Below are positions 24,388-32,552 of a DNA stretch of 53,266 bases, one piece after another; position 1 is the first letter of the stretch; every line of letters begins with the position of its first letter. The stretch is from assembly GCA_045638145.1 (NCBI GenBank), contig JAZUAU010000026.1, positions 1 through 53,266 of the forward strand, in the 5' to 3' direction. A program made the translations under genes and the position numbers. Below the pieces are notes generated by a model, which saw only the letters and a list, made by a program, of their open reading frames with translations, was not told the origin of the DNA and made no database searches. This DNA comes from SFWF01 sp045638145 (GTDB lineage Bacteria > Bacillota > Clostridia > Oscillospirales > Acutalibacteraceae).

Positions 24388-24416
24388 ATTATACATTACA
24401 CGACCATTTTTGTCAA
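24388..24416 (-). promoter_or_regulatory. Consensus promoter of the rnf operon
   Basis: Minus-strand TTGACA (24411-24416), exactly 17 bases, TATAAT (24388-24393): a perfect match to the vegetative sigma-A consensus, with a start near 24381 and a leader of about 37 bases. Confidence 0.9.
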
Positions 24417-24530
24417 TGATTTAGCCCCGGTTTCATTGTTAACTTTGTAACAATTAAAAGGCATCTCATTGCCATATTCTGCCCACTTAAAGTCACATTA
24501 TTTTTTTGCGCTATAAAATCATATATTTCA

Positions 24531-24559
24531 TTGACAAGCATACTTTAGCGTATTATAAT
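24531..24559 (+). promoter_or_regulatory. Consensus promoter of the TIR/SPFH operon
   Basis: TTGACA (24531-24536), exactly 17 bases, TATAAT (24554-24559): a perfect consensus promoter, divergent from the rnf promoter, with a start near 24566. The 114 bases between the two promoters are AT-rich and show no long inverted repeat. Confidence 0.9.
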
Positions 24560-24626
24560 AGAAAAATAAATAATAATAGGGGAATTTTACCCTTTTTGTC
24601 GAAAATATCTTTCGAGGAGATTTGAT

Positions 24627-27431
24627 ATGGCAAGTTTTATTTGTAAAATGTGCGGCGGAAATCTCGAGCTTATCGAGTCCGAGCAGGTTTGTGAATGTGA
24701 CCATTGCGGCCGCAGACAGACCGTTCCAAAGCCGGACGACGACAAAAAGATGGCTCTCTTCGAGAGAGCAAATCAGCTCCGTGCTGATTGTGATTTTGAC
24801 AAAGCGGCAGGCATCTACGAGGCTATTGCCGCCGAGTTTACCGACGAGGCAGAGGCATACTGGGGACTCGTCCTTTGTAAGTACGGTATCGAATATGTTG
24901 ACGATCCGCTGACAAAGGGTAAAATTCCAACCTGCCACCGTTCATCCTTTAATTCTGTATTTGATGATGCCGATTATAAGGCGACTATCGAAAACGCAAC
25001 GGTTGTTCAGCGTGAGGTATACGAGACCGAGGCAGGGCAGATTGAAGCGCTTCGCCGCGGTATAATCGAGGTCTCCGAAAAGGAAGAGCCATACGACGTA
25101 TTTATCTGCTTTAAAGAGCACGATGCAAAGGGCGACCGTACGCCCGACAGCGTTTTTGCACAGGAAATATACGAAGCCTTGACCGAAAAGGGCTATCGAG
25201 TATTTTTCTCCCGAATCACACTCGAAAATATTCTCGGTACAGAGTATGAGCCCTACATATTCGCCGCTTTAAACTCGGCAAAGGTTATGCTTGCCTTCGG
25301 TACTAGCGCAGAATATTACAATTCTGTTTGGGTTAAAAACGAATGGTCAAGATTTTTACAGCTTATAGCCGCAGGAGAGAAGAAAACCCTTATTCCTTGC
25401 TATGCCGATATGCCGATAGACGAAATGCCTCAGGGCTTTTCTATCCGTCAGGCACAGAATATGGCAAAGCTTGGCTGGCAGCAGGACCTTATCCGCGGTG
25501 TCGAGAAGATTATACCGAAGGAAAAGGAAATCGCTCAGGAAAAGGTTATTATCCGAGAATCCTCGAACAACCCAACCGTTAAATCCCTTCTTAAGAGAGT
25601 ATTTATATTCCTCGAGGATAAGGATTGGAAGAGTGCTGACGAATACGCCGAAAAGGTGCTAGATATAGAACCCGAAAATGCAGAAGCATATCTTGGAAAG
25701 CTTATGGCGGAGCTTCAAATTATGAAGCGTCAATATTTAAACGGACTTGCAGAGCCCTTTGACAAGCTTGTCTCCTATAAAAAGGTGCTTCGCTATGCAA
25801 ACGCAGATTTAAAGGCAGAGCTTGAGGGTTATAATGCGGCTATAAGAAAGCGCAATAAATATAATGCCGAAAAGGAAATTTATGACCAGGGTGTGGCGAT
25901 TATGAACGCTGCCGAATCGAGCGCAACCTATTTTAATGCGGCAAAGAAATTTGAAGAGATTCCTGACTTTGAAAACGCCACCGAGCTTGCTAGAAAGTGC
26001 CGTGAAAATGGCGAAGAGAGAAGAAGGGTGGAGATTTATTACAAGGCTTCAACCCTTTACAATTCCACCGACACGAGAAAGATTCTTGAAGCAAAGCCTC
26101 TCTTTGAGAAAATCCCCGATTATAAGGATGCGGCAGAGCTTGCAGCGAATTGTGAGGAAAAGGCAGAAAACATGCGTCGTCACCTCATCTGCACCTCTGC
26201 ACAGCACACCCTTGATAATTCTATCGCAGCAAATCTTATAAATCAGGCTATCGCAAACCTTGAAACGATACCAGGCTTTGAAAATGCAGATGAGCTTCGC
26301 GAAAAGCTTCTTGCAAAAAAGGAAAATCTTGCCGAAGAGATTCGGATTGCTGAGCGAAGGAAGAAAGAAGCTCAGGCTTTAGCCGAAAAGGAGCGCCGGA
26401 AGAAGCGGCAGGCGGAGAAGAACAAGCAGCTTGCAAAGATTCTTGCAATAGTCGTTGCAGTTGCAGTTGTCGCATTTGTGATTTATTTCTTTGCCTGGGG
26501 CAAGCCCAATGCAAAATATGAAACTGCCGTAGCACACCTTGAAGCAGGGGAGTATGAAGAGGCAATAACCCTCTTTACCGAGCTTAAACGCTTCCGTGAC
26601 AGCGAGGATAAGCTTCCCGAGGCAAAATATCAGTTTGCCGATTACAAGCTTGAAAACGGCGATGTCGACGGAGCATATGAGCTCTTCTCGGATATTGCGG
26701 GTTACAACACAACCGAAAAGAAGTGGTCGGGCACTCCCTATGAAGATTCAAAGGAACGCCGCACAAAGCTGATATGTGAACATAACCGCCTTGCTGAGGT
26801 TGGAGATGTAATAACCTTCGGTACCTACGAGCAGGACAACAATTCCGATAACGGCAAGGAAGCTATTGAGTGGATTGTAGTCAGCAAGGAAGACGGAAAG
26901 CTGTCTGTCATAAGTAAAGACTATCTCGATTCGAAGCCCTTTAACGAAGGCGGCTACAAGGCTTGTGTCTGGAAAGATAGCTCGCTTCGCAGATGGCTTA
27001 ACGGAGAGTTTTACAAAAACGCTTTTACCGATGAGGACAAGGCAAAAATTGTAGAGGAAACACTCAAAACCCTTGCCGGTAAGGATGAGTTTAAATCGAC
27101 AGATAAGGTTTATCTACTCGTAAAGACAGACTGTGATGACGATGAAGAACACAAGATTTTAATGGAAAATAGTGATATTACGCCTTACGCAAGAAGCAAA
27201 GCGGATGCAGTTAAAAACGGAATTATTTCTCCCGATAGAAGAGCCTTTTGGCTCAGAGAATCTACTACCAGTCCTAACGACTATCTGGGAGCAACGGGAG
27301 CTTATGTAAAATTTGATAATCAAAATAACGAGTCTTACGGTGTAGGTCTTTCTGAAAAAATAGACGGTTTTACCAATTCTACCTATGCCTACATCCGCCC
27401 CGTAATCAGCATAAGCATTGAAAATAAGTAA
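24627..27431 (+). CDS. Zinc ribbon-TIR-TPR-TM-DUF6273 receptor-like protein
   Basis: A 934-residue protein. In order: zinc ribbon (C6, C9, C24, C27), a helical segment (40-150), a TIR domain (about 155-255) opening YDVFICFK, TPR-like helices (about 320-560) with repeated FEEIPDFENA/LFEKIPDYKDA motifs, a Lys/Arg-rich coil (575-603), one membrane span (604-624), more TPR-like helices, and a C-terminal DUF6273-like domain (about 727-931) with VGDVITFGTYEQ and SLRRWLNGEFYKNAF. Glu 239 in WVKNEW lies where the catalytic glutamate of TIR NADases is found (SARM1 E642 by knowledge). The positive charges before the span put TIR inside and DUF6273 outside. ATG is 7 bases after GAGGAG. First gene of a four-gene operon; the function is unknown. 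Confidence 0.88.
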   Translation: MASFICKMCGGNLELIESEQVCECDHCGRRQTVPKPDDDKKMALFERANQLRADCDFDKAAGIYEAIAAEFTDEAEAYWGLVLCKYGIEYVDDPLTKGKIPTCHRSSFNSVFDDADYKATIENATVVQREVYETEAGQIEALRRGIIEVSEKEEPYDVFICFKEHDAKGDRTPDSVFAQEIYEALTEKGYRVFFSRITLENILGTEYEPYIFAALNSAKVMLAFGTSAEYYNSVWVKNEWSRFLQLIAAGEKKTLIPCYADMPIDEMPQGFSIRQAQNMAKLGWQQDLIRGVEKIIPKEKEIAQEKVIIRESSNNPTVKSLLKRVFIFLEDKDWKSADEYAEKVLDIEPENAEAYLGKLMAELQIMKRQYLNGLAEPFDKLVSYKKVLRYANADLKAELEGYNAAIRKRNKYNAEKEIYDQGVAIMNAAESSATYFNAAKKFEEIPDFENATELARKCRENGEERRRVEIYYKASTLYNSTDTRKILEAKPLFEKIPDYKDAAELAANCEEKAENMRRHLICTSAQHTLDNSIAANLINQAIANLETIPGFENADELREKLLAKKENLAEEIRIAERRKKEAQALAEKERRKKRQAEKNKQLAKILAIVVAVAVVAFVIYFFAWGKPNAKYETAVAHLEAGEYEEAITLFTELKRFRDSEDKLPEAKYQFADYKLENGDVDGAYELFSDIAGYNTTEKKWSGTPYEDSKERRTKLICEHNRLAEVGDVITFGTYEQDNNSDNGKEAIEWIVVSKEDGKLSVISKDYLDSKPFNEGGYKACVWKDSSLRRWLNGEFYKNAFTDEDKAKIVEETLKTLAGKDEFKSTDKVYLLVKTDCDDDEEHKILMENSDITPYARSKADAVKNGIISPDRRAFWLRESTTSPNDYLGATGAYVKFDNQNNESYGVGLSEKIDGFTNSTYAYIRPVISISIENK

Positions 27432-27455
27432 TCAACCTAAAAGGAGATAATAAAA

Positions 27456-29207
27456 ATGGCAAAATTTGCAATCGAATGTCCCAAATGCGGAAGCGTTAAT
27501 ACCGCTTCAAACTTTATTCTCTCAAAGAAGGTAATCAAGTGCGGTACCTGTAATAATGAAATTGATATCCGCACCTCAAAGCTAACCTCAAAGGTCTGCC
27601 CCTTCTGCGAGAAGGTATTTGTATACGACCAGTCGAAACCCCACAAGGACCATTGTCCTGCCTGCGGAAAGAGGGTTGATGTTAATGCGACGGCTACCGC
27701 AAAGTTCAAGATGGTAAAAATCAACTGCCCCCAGTGTGCCTGTGCTATCGAGGTTGACGAAACCAAGGATACATATTTCTGCCCGATATGCGACCTTCAG
27801 ATTGATACTAAAAAGGAAATCGCAAAGCAGAAGCTTGTAAGCGATATCGGCGTCAGCGTAATTCAGTATGAGGGCGGAAACGACACCTTCATCTGGAAGC
27901 ACCCCATTGAGGACTTCAATATGGGCACACAGCTTGTCGTTCACGAATCTCAGGAGGCTATCTTCTTCCTTAACGGTGAAGCGCTCGATACCTTCGGACC
28001 CGGCAGACACACCCTCGAGACCGAGAATCTTCCCGTTCTTAAAAAGATTTACGCACTCCCCACAGGTCATCAGACACCCTTCCATTGCGAGGTTTACTTT
28101 ATTAATAAGACCGTTCAGATGGGTCTTAAATGGGGCACTGATTCACGTGTGCGCTTTATCGACCCCGTTACAGGCATTCCGCTTGATATCGGCGCTTCGG
28201 GTGAATTAAACCTTCAGGTTGAAAACGGAAGAAAGCTTCTTATAAAGCTTGTCGGCACTGCAGGCGGACTTAAAAACCGCGAGGTGCTTCAGGCTACAAC
28301 CGACGCATCGGGCACCATCCACAAAACACTCCAGAGCTATTTCAGAGCGCCTCTTATGACCGAAATCAAGTCTTATCTTGCCGCTACCATTAAGGAGCAG
28401 AAAATCAACATTCTTGAAATTGATGAGAAGATGGGCGAGCTATCGGCGGCTCTTTGCACAAAGATTTCTCCCAAATTTGAGGAATACGGACTCGTTATTC
28501 CCCAGTTCTATATAACCAACATCTCTCTTCCCGAGGATGACAAAAACTTCAAGGATATCCGCGCCCTTATTTCTCAGGCATATATCGGCGTAAAGGCAGA
28601 AGAGGTTAAGGCAAGCGTTGCGAGAGCGGCTCAGGAAACCGAAATTGTTAAGGCGCAGACCGCCGCACAGCTTGAAGCAATTAAGGCTCAAGGAGAAGCA
28701 GAAGCACTCCGTGCCCGTGGCTTTGCCGAAGCTGAGGTTATGCGTGCCAAGGGCTACACCGAGAAGGATGTTCTTGAAGCCGACGTTCAAAAGGCATATG
28801 CCGAGGGTATCGGTAATATGGGTGGCTCGGGCGGTAACGGTGGCTCTATTGCCGGCGACCTTATAGGCCTTGTTGCAGGAATGAAGGCTGCAGAGGGAAT
28901 GACCGACCGTATAGGAAACGCTATGAACGGAGCTATGAGCTCATCTGCTCCTGCCACACCCGCAGCACCTACAGAGGAGACCTGGGCTTGCTCCTGTGGT
29001 GAAACCGGTAACACGAAGAAATTCTGTATGAATTGCGGAAGTCCGAGACCAGAGGCTTGGACCTGTTCTTGCGGTCACGCAGGCAACAAGGGTAAGTTCT
29101 GCGAGGAATGCGGTGCTAAACGCGACGAGGGTTGGGATTGTGCTTGCGGTGCAAAGAAGATAACCTCTAAATTCTGCCCCGAATGCGGAGCAAAAAGACC
29201 CGAGTAA
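27456..29207 (+). CDS. SPFH-domain protein with six zinc-binding motifs
   Basis: A 583-residue protein. Three N-terminal zinc-ribbon motifs (C8/C11/C29/C32, C48/C51/C67/C70, C91/C94/C109/C112) precede an SPFH (band 7-like) domain of the YdjI type (about 125-375), which includes IWKHPIEDFNMGTQLVV and FGPGRHTLETENLP. An Ala/Glu-rich helix (375-450), a Gly-rich hinge and three C-terminal CxC...CxxC zinc motifs (512-527, 537-552, 562-577) follow. No signal peptide or strong membrane span. SPFH proteins form oligomeric membrane-associated scaffolds; YdjI recruits phage-shock proteins in Bacillus. ATG follows AAGGAGA; the gap to the preceding gene is 24 bases. Its place between two TIR genes suggests a joint complex at the membrane. 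Confidence 0.9.
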   Translation: MAKFAIECPKCGSVNTASNFILSKKVIKCGTCNNEIDIRTSKLTSKVCPFCEKVFVYDQSKPHKDHCPACGKRVDVNATATAKFKMVKINCPQCACAIEVDETKDTYFCPICDLQIDTKKEIAKQKLVSDIGVSVIQYEGGNDTFIWKHPIEDFNMGTQLVVHESQEAIFFLNGEALDTFGPGRHTLETENLPVLKKIYALPTGHQTPFHCEVYFINKTVQMGLKWGTDSRVRFIDPVTGIPLDIGASGELNLQVENGRKLLIKLVGTAGGLKNREVLQATTDASGTIHKTLQSYFRAPLMTEIKSYLAATIKEQKINILEIDEKMGELSAALCTKISPKFEEYGLVIPQFYITNISLPEDDKNFKDIRALISQAYIGVKAEEVKASVARAAQETEIVKAQTAAQLEAIKAQGEAEALRARGFAEAEVMRAKGYTEKDVLEADVQKAYAEGIGNMGGSGGNGGSIAGDLIGLVAGMKAAEGMTDRIGNAMNGAMSSSAPATPAAPTEETWACSCGETGNTKKFCMNCGSPRPEAWTCSCGHAGNKGKFCEECGAKRDEGWDCACGAKKITSKFCPECGAKRPE

Positions 29208-29229
29208 TAGGTAGTAAGGAGAAAATATT

Positions 29230-29928
29230 ATGAAAATTACAAATAAAAGTAAAATGTTCGCAGGAATGCTCGCACTTGCATTCGTTGCTTATAATCTTGT
29301 GCTTTTTGTAGCGGCAGGCTTTGACCACTATGCATCCTTCTGGATTTCCTATGCGTTTATGATAGTTTCCTTCCTTACACTTGCAAGTGCGGGCTTTGTG
29401 CTCGGCTCACGCGGAATGCTTCTTCGTGACTGGCTTTTTGGATATCCGCTCATTAAGCACACAATAATTTATATTATTTGCGAGTTCGTTGTTTCTACCA
29501 TCTTTATCATTATCGATTCCGACGGTTGGAAGTTTGCATTTATACTTCAGTTCCTTCTTCTCGCAATTTATCTTGTTTTTGCCGTTTCCTGCTTCCTCGC
29601 AAAGACAACAATCGAAGAGGTTGGCGAAAAGGTTAAGCAAAAAACACAGTATGTAAGACTTCTCACAGCAGAGGTTTCATCTATTGCCGCAAAGTGTACC
29701 GATGCAGAGGTTAAGGCAGAGCTAACAAAGCTTGCAGAGGAGCTTCGCTTCAGCGACCCCATGTCAAACGAGGCACTTGCAGAGGTTGAAGAAAAGCTTT
29801 CTGCCGCTGTTTCCGAGTGCAACAGCGCTGTTGAGGCAGGGGATAATGAGAATGCAAAATTCTTCTGCACTAAGGCTACAAACCTTCTCGTAGAGCGCAA
29901 TAACAAGTGTAAGGCACTTAAGGATTAA
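29230..29928 (+). CDS. Four-span membrane protein with coiled-coil tail, unknown family
   Basis: A 232-residue protein with four membrane spans (about 9-31, 37-60, 76-97, 102-124) and a soluble C-terminal half (125-230) that is strongly helical and coiled-coil-like (EEVGEKVKQKTQYVRLL and later Glu/Ala/Lys heptads). I do not recognise the family. The start ATG has AAGGAG 8 bases upstream, and the gene is 22 bases after the SPFH gene and 16 before the second TIR gene, so it belongs to the same transcript. The tail could dock on the SPFH oligomer or on TIR proteins at the membrane; this is only inference. Confidence 0.8.
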   Translation: MKITNKSKMFAGMLALAFVAYNLVLFVAAGFDHYASFWISYAFMIVSFLTLASAGFVLGSRGMLLRDWLFGYPLIKHTIIYIICEFVVSTIFIIIDSDGWKFAFILQFLLLAIYLVFAVSCFLAKTTIEEVGEKVKQKTQYVRLLTAEVSSIAAKCTDAEVKAELTKLAEELRFSDPMSNEALAEVEEKLSAAVSECNSAVEAGDNENAKFFCTKATNLLVERNNKCKALKD

Positions 29929-29944
29929 TTTTTTAGGAGAATTT

Positions 29945-31543
29945 ATGGCAACCTTAAAATGTAAAATGTGCGGTGGAGACCTTGCCCTTGGCGGGGACTC
30001 TGCCGTTGCCGTATGTGAATATTGCGGAACACAGCAGACCATACCAAAGCTTTCGGATGAGCGAAAGCTGGCGCTTTTTGAGCGTGCAAATTATTACCGC
30101 TCGGAAAGTGAGTTCGATAACGCACTTCACATATATGAAAGTATAATCGCAGAGGAACCCGAAGAGGCAGAAGCCTATTGGGGTATCTGTCTTTGCCGTT
30201 ATGGTATAGAGTACGTTGAGGATAAGAGACAGGGAAAAAGAGTGCCCACCTGCCACAGAGCGCAGTACAAGTCGATTCTCGAAGACCCAAATTACCTAAA
30301 CGCCTTGCACTATGCCGATATATTCTCGCGCGAGGTTTATCAGGAAGAAGCCAAATATATCGACACGGTGCAGAAGGGAATACTCAGCATCTCTTCAAAA
30401 GAAGAGCCCTATGATGTTTTTATCTGCTACAAGGAAACCGACGATAACGGCAACAGAACTATAGACAGCGTTATTGCGCAGGATATTTACGAGGAACTGA
30501 CTGAAGAGGGCTATAAGGTGTTCTTTGCCAAAATAACCCTTGAAGATAGGCTTGGAATCGCCTATGAGCCCTACATATTTGCCGCCCTTAACTCTGCACC
30601 CCTGATGCTCGTTGTAGGCACTAAAAAGGAGTATTTTGAAGCTCCTTGGGTAAAGAATGAGTGGTCTCGCTTTGTCAATATGGCAGAGGAAGACCGCGAT
30701 AAGGTTATCGTGCCCTGCTATCGTGATATTTCGGTATCCGATATGCCGAGTGAGTTCAGGCCCCTTCAGTCGCAGGACGTTTCAAAGGTCGGCTGGCTTC
30801 AGGATTTGGTGCGAGGAATAAAGAAAATTATCCCGAAGGATAACGAGCCCAAAACCACAGAAAGAGAACCGCAACCCGAGCCGAGAGGGAAGGAGAGCCA
30901 CCGTCAGTATGAGGAGTTTCTTATCGCGAATATTCAGTCCTTTGGCGCAGATTCGCTCTCGGATTATTTCCCACAGAGACCTCAGGTTTCGGTTATCAAC
31001 CGCAATATTTTCCCCTGCGTAGCCTTCGTGCTGAACGGACGAAGACCTATGTTCCGACAGGGCGAGGTGCTGATGCGCTTTGAGGTCTTGAATTTGAACG
31101 GAGAGTGTGTTTATTCAAGCAATCTGGATATACCCGTAAATCCAGGCAACGACCGTCTTTCACAGGTCTGGTCGTTTATAGATATGAACGGTGTAAGGGT
31201 GGCTCCGGGCGCATATACCGCCCGTTTCAGAATAAATTACGAGCCCGATTATTTTGATTACAGCTTTGTTGTATCGGATGTTGATATTGCAAAAAGCGTC
31301 TTTAGCAGCTTCAATACCCATTCGGTGAAAAACACAGTGAATTTCACCGCGAACCAAAAAGGCAAGAGCGTGGTCGGATACCTGATTCTTTGTATCTTCC
31401 TCGGGACCTTCGGAGCCCACAGTTTCTATATTGGAAAGAAGGGAAAGGGCATCGCACAGCTGCTTCTTTGCTTCACGGGAATCAGCTCGATTTGGATGAT
31501 TATCGACCTTTTCAAGGGTATTACAAAAGGCATTCCCGACTAA
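29945..31543 (+). CDS. Zinc ribbon-TIR-beta domain-TM2 protein
   Basis: A 532-residue protein. Its first 300 residues are paralogous to the protein encoded at 24627: zinc ribbon with C6, C9, C24 and C27 in identical positions, the same PTCHR motif near 101-105, and a TIR domain opening YDVFICYKE with Glu 239 in WVKNEW kept. After a Pro/Glu linker (301-320) it diverges to a beta-sandwich-like domain (about 325-447) with VRVAPGAYTARFRI, and ends in a TM2 domain (473-528): two spans with GTFGAHSFYIGKKGKG and WMIIDLFKG. TM2 domains are small membrane modules of unknown biochemical role. RBS TTAGGAGAA, 16 bases from the preceding gene. The transcript ends at the hairpin at 31567-31605. Confidence 0.88.
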   Translation: MATLKCKMCGGDLALGGDSAVAVCEYCGTQQTIPKLSDERKLALFERANYYRSESEFDNALHIYESIIAEEPEEAEAYWGICLCRYGIEYVEDKRQGKRVPTCHRAQYKSILEDPNYLNALHYADIFSREVYQEEAKYIDTVQKGILSISSKEEPYDVFICYKETDDNGNRTIDSVIAQDIYEELTEEGYKVFFAKITLEDRLGIAYEPYIFAALNSAPLMLVVGTKKEYFEAPWVKNEWSRFVNMAEEDRDKVIVPCYRDISVSDMPSEFRPLQSQDVSKVGWLQDLVRGIKKIIPKDNEPKTTEREPQPEPRGKESHRQYEEFLIANIQSFGADSLSDYFPQRPQVSVINRNIFPCVAFVLNGRRPMFRQGEVLMRFEVLNLNGECVYSSNLDIPVNPGNDRLSQVWSFIDMNGVRVAPGAYTARFRINYEPDYFDYSFVVSDVDIAKSVFSSFNTHSVKNTVNFTANQKGKSVVGYLILCIFLGTFGAHSFYIGKKGKGIAQLLLCFTGISSIWMIIDLFKGITKGIPD

Positions 31544-31566
31544 AAATTTAATATAAAATAACAGAT

Positions 31567-31605
31567 AAAAAAGCTCCTCTTCAGCTATAAAAGGGGAGCT
31601 TTTTT
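31567..31605 (+). terminator. Terminator of the TIR/SPFH operon
   Basis: AAAAAAGCTCC (31567-31577) pairs with GGAGCTTTTTT (31595-31605), extended by G-T and A-T pairs (CTT/AAGG), with a T-run. It lies 23 bases after the TIR2 stop codon. Confidence 0.9.
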
Positions 31606-31731
31606 GCGTAGATAATACAAATATTTGCGTTATTTTCAGACATAATCGTGATGAAAAATTATAATACTGGGTGCAATTGTAATACGTGTACGATCCTTTG
31701 AATAGGAATTAGTATGAGAAATTTTGTGTAT

Positions 31732-31758
31732 AAAATATACAAGCGTTTTGTATATTTT
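31732..31758. repeat. Inverted repeat upstream of the glycan operon
   Basis: AAAATATACAA (31732-31742) and TTGTATATTTT (31748-31758) are perfect inverted copies around GCGTT. It lies just upstream of the likely promoter at 31790. It could be an operator for a dimeric regulator or a weak terminator; the low GC content favours a protein site or chance. Confidence 0.4.
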
Positions 31759-31789
31759 TAGAAATTTCAGCAGAATGTACAAATTCAAC

Positions 31790-31818
31790 TTGATTATTAC
31801 CGTGACATATGTTATAAT
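31790..31818 (+). promoter_or_regulatory. Likely promoter of the polysaccharide operon
   Basis: TTGATT (31790-31795), 17 bases, TATAAT (31813-31818), giving a leader of about 75 bases. Two further candidates exist in this 355-base gap: CAGACA-17-TATAAT (31637-31665) and TTGTGT-16-TATAAT (31823-31850). Apart from these, the terminator at 31567-31605 and the inverted repeat at 31732-31758, I see nothing else in the gap; there is no capsule-type regulator gene. Confidence 0.6.
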
Positions 31819-31898
31819 CATATTGTGTATTTATTAATAAAATGTATAATTGCACATTTTTGTTAACTTGGTACAAAATTACGGAAAGGGTTGGCGTA

Positions 31899-32552
31899 AT
31901 GTACAAGGGTTTTATAAAGAGGGCAGCAGACATTCTGCTTGCCTCTATCGGCTTAGTTATACTTGCTTTGCCTCTCGTTATTATAGCGCTGATAATCAAG
32001 CTTGGTGACGGCGGTCCCGCCATCTTCAAGCAGAAGCGACTGGGCCTTGACGGGCGAGAATTTACATTTTACAAATTCCGTTCAATGAAGGTTAATTCGG
32101 AGAAAACGGGAAGCGGTGTTTATTCAGGCAAGGATGACGACCGTGTGACCGGAATTGGAAAGATACTTAGAGCAACTAGCATAGACGAGCTTCCTCAGCT
32201 TTTAAACGTGCTTCGCGGTGATATGAGCTTTGTCGGACCACGTCCTCCGCTTACATATCATCCGTGGCCGCTTGCCGAGTATACCGATGAACAGAAAAGA
32301 ATGTTCGAGGTTCGCCCCGGTATTACCGGATGGGCACAGGTAAATGGCAGAAAAGGCGTTGAGTGGAATAAAAGAATCGAGTTTAACGTTTGGTACGTTG
32401 ACAATTGCTCATTTCTGCTTGATGTGAAGATTCTTTTCAAAACGGTTGCCAAGGTTTTCTCGAATGCAGATAACCTGAACACAGGCGCTACCGTCGTTAC
32501 ATACGAACAAGTCCCCGCAGAACAAACTGTGAAAGGTGAAAGCGTAGTATGA
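31899..32552 (+). CDS. Initiating sugar-phosphate transferase (PglC/WcaJ core type)
   Basis: A 217-residue small-type polyprenyl-phosphate phosphoglycosyl transferase. A single N-terminal membrane segment (about 11-35) is followed by the catalytic core: FKQKRLGLDGREFTFYKFRS, IDELPQLLNVLRGDMSFVGP and the closing VRPGITGWAQVNGR. It transfers a sugar-1-phosphate from a UDP-sugar to undecaprenyl phosphate, the first step of repeat-unit assembly. The start ATG 31899 is chosen (GGAAAGGG 10 bases upstream, family members begin near MYK.FIKR); a 19-residue upstream extension is not family-like. First gene of the polysaccharide operon, overlapping the next by 4 bases. Confidence 0.93.
   Translation: MYKGFIKRAADILLASIGLVILALPLVIIALIIKLGDGGPAIFKQKRLGLDGREFTFYKFRSMKVNSEKTGSGVYSGKDDDRVTGIGKILRATSIDELPQLLNVLRGDMSFVGPRPPLTYHPWPLAEYTDEQKRMFEVRPGITGWAQVNGRKGVEWNKRIEFNVWYVDNCSFLLDVKILFKTVAKVFSNADNLNTGATVVTYEQVPAEQTVKGESVV

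Noticed and set aside
24627..31543. Thoeris, CBASS or other named TIR-containing defence system
   Set aside because: No ThsA-like SIR2/Macro/SLOG partner, no cyclase and no Argonaute gene is present; the gene set matches none that I know.
31671..31855. Invertible promoter between GTGCAATT (31671) and AATTGCAC (31848)
   Set aside because: Only 8 matching bases with a self-complementary core; no invertase gene is nearby, so chance is more likely.
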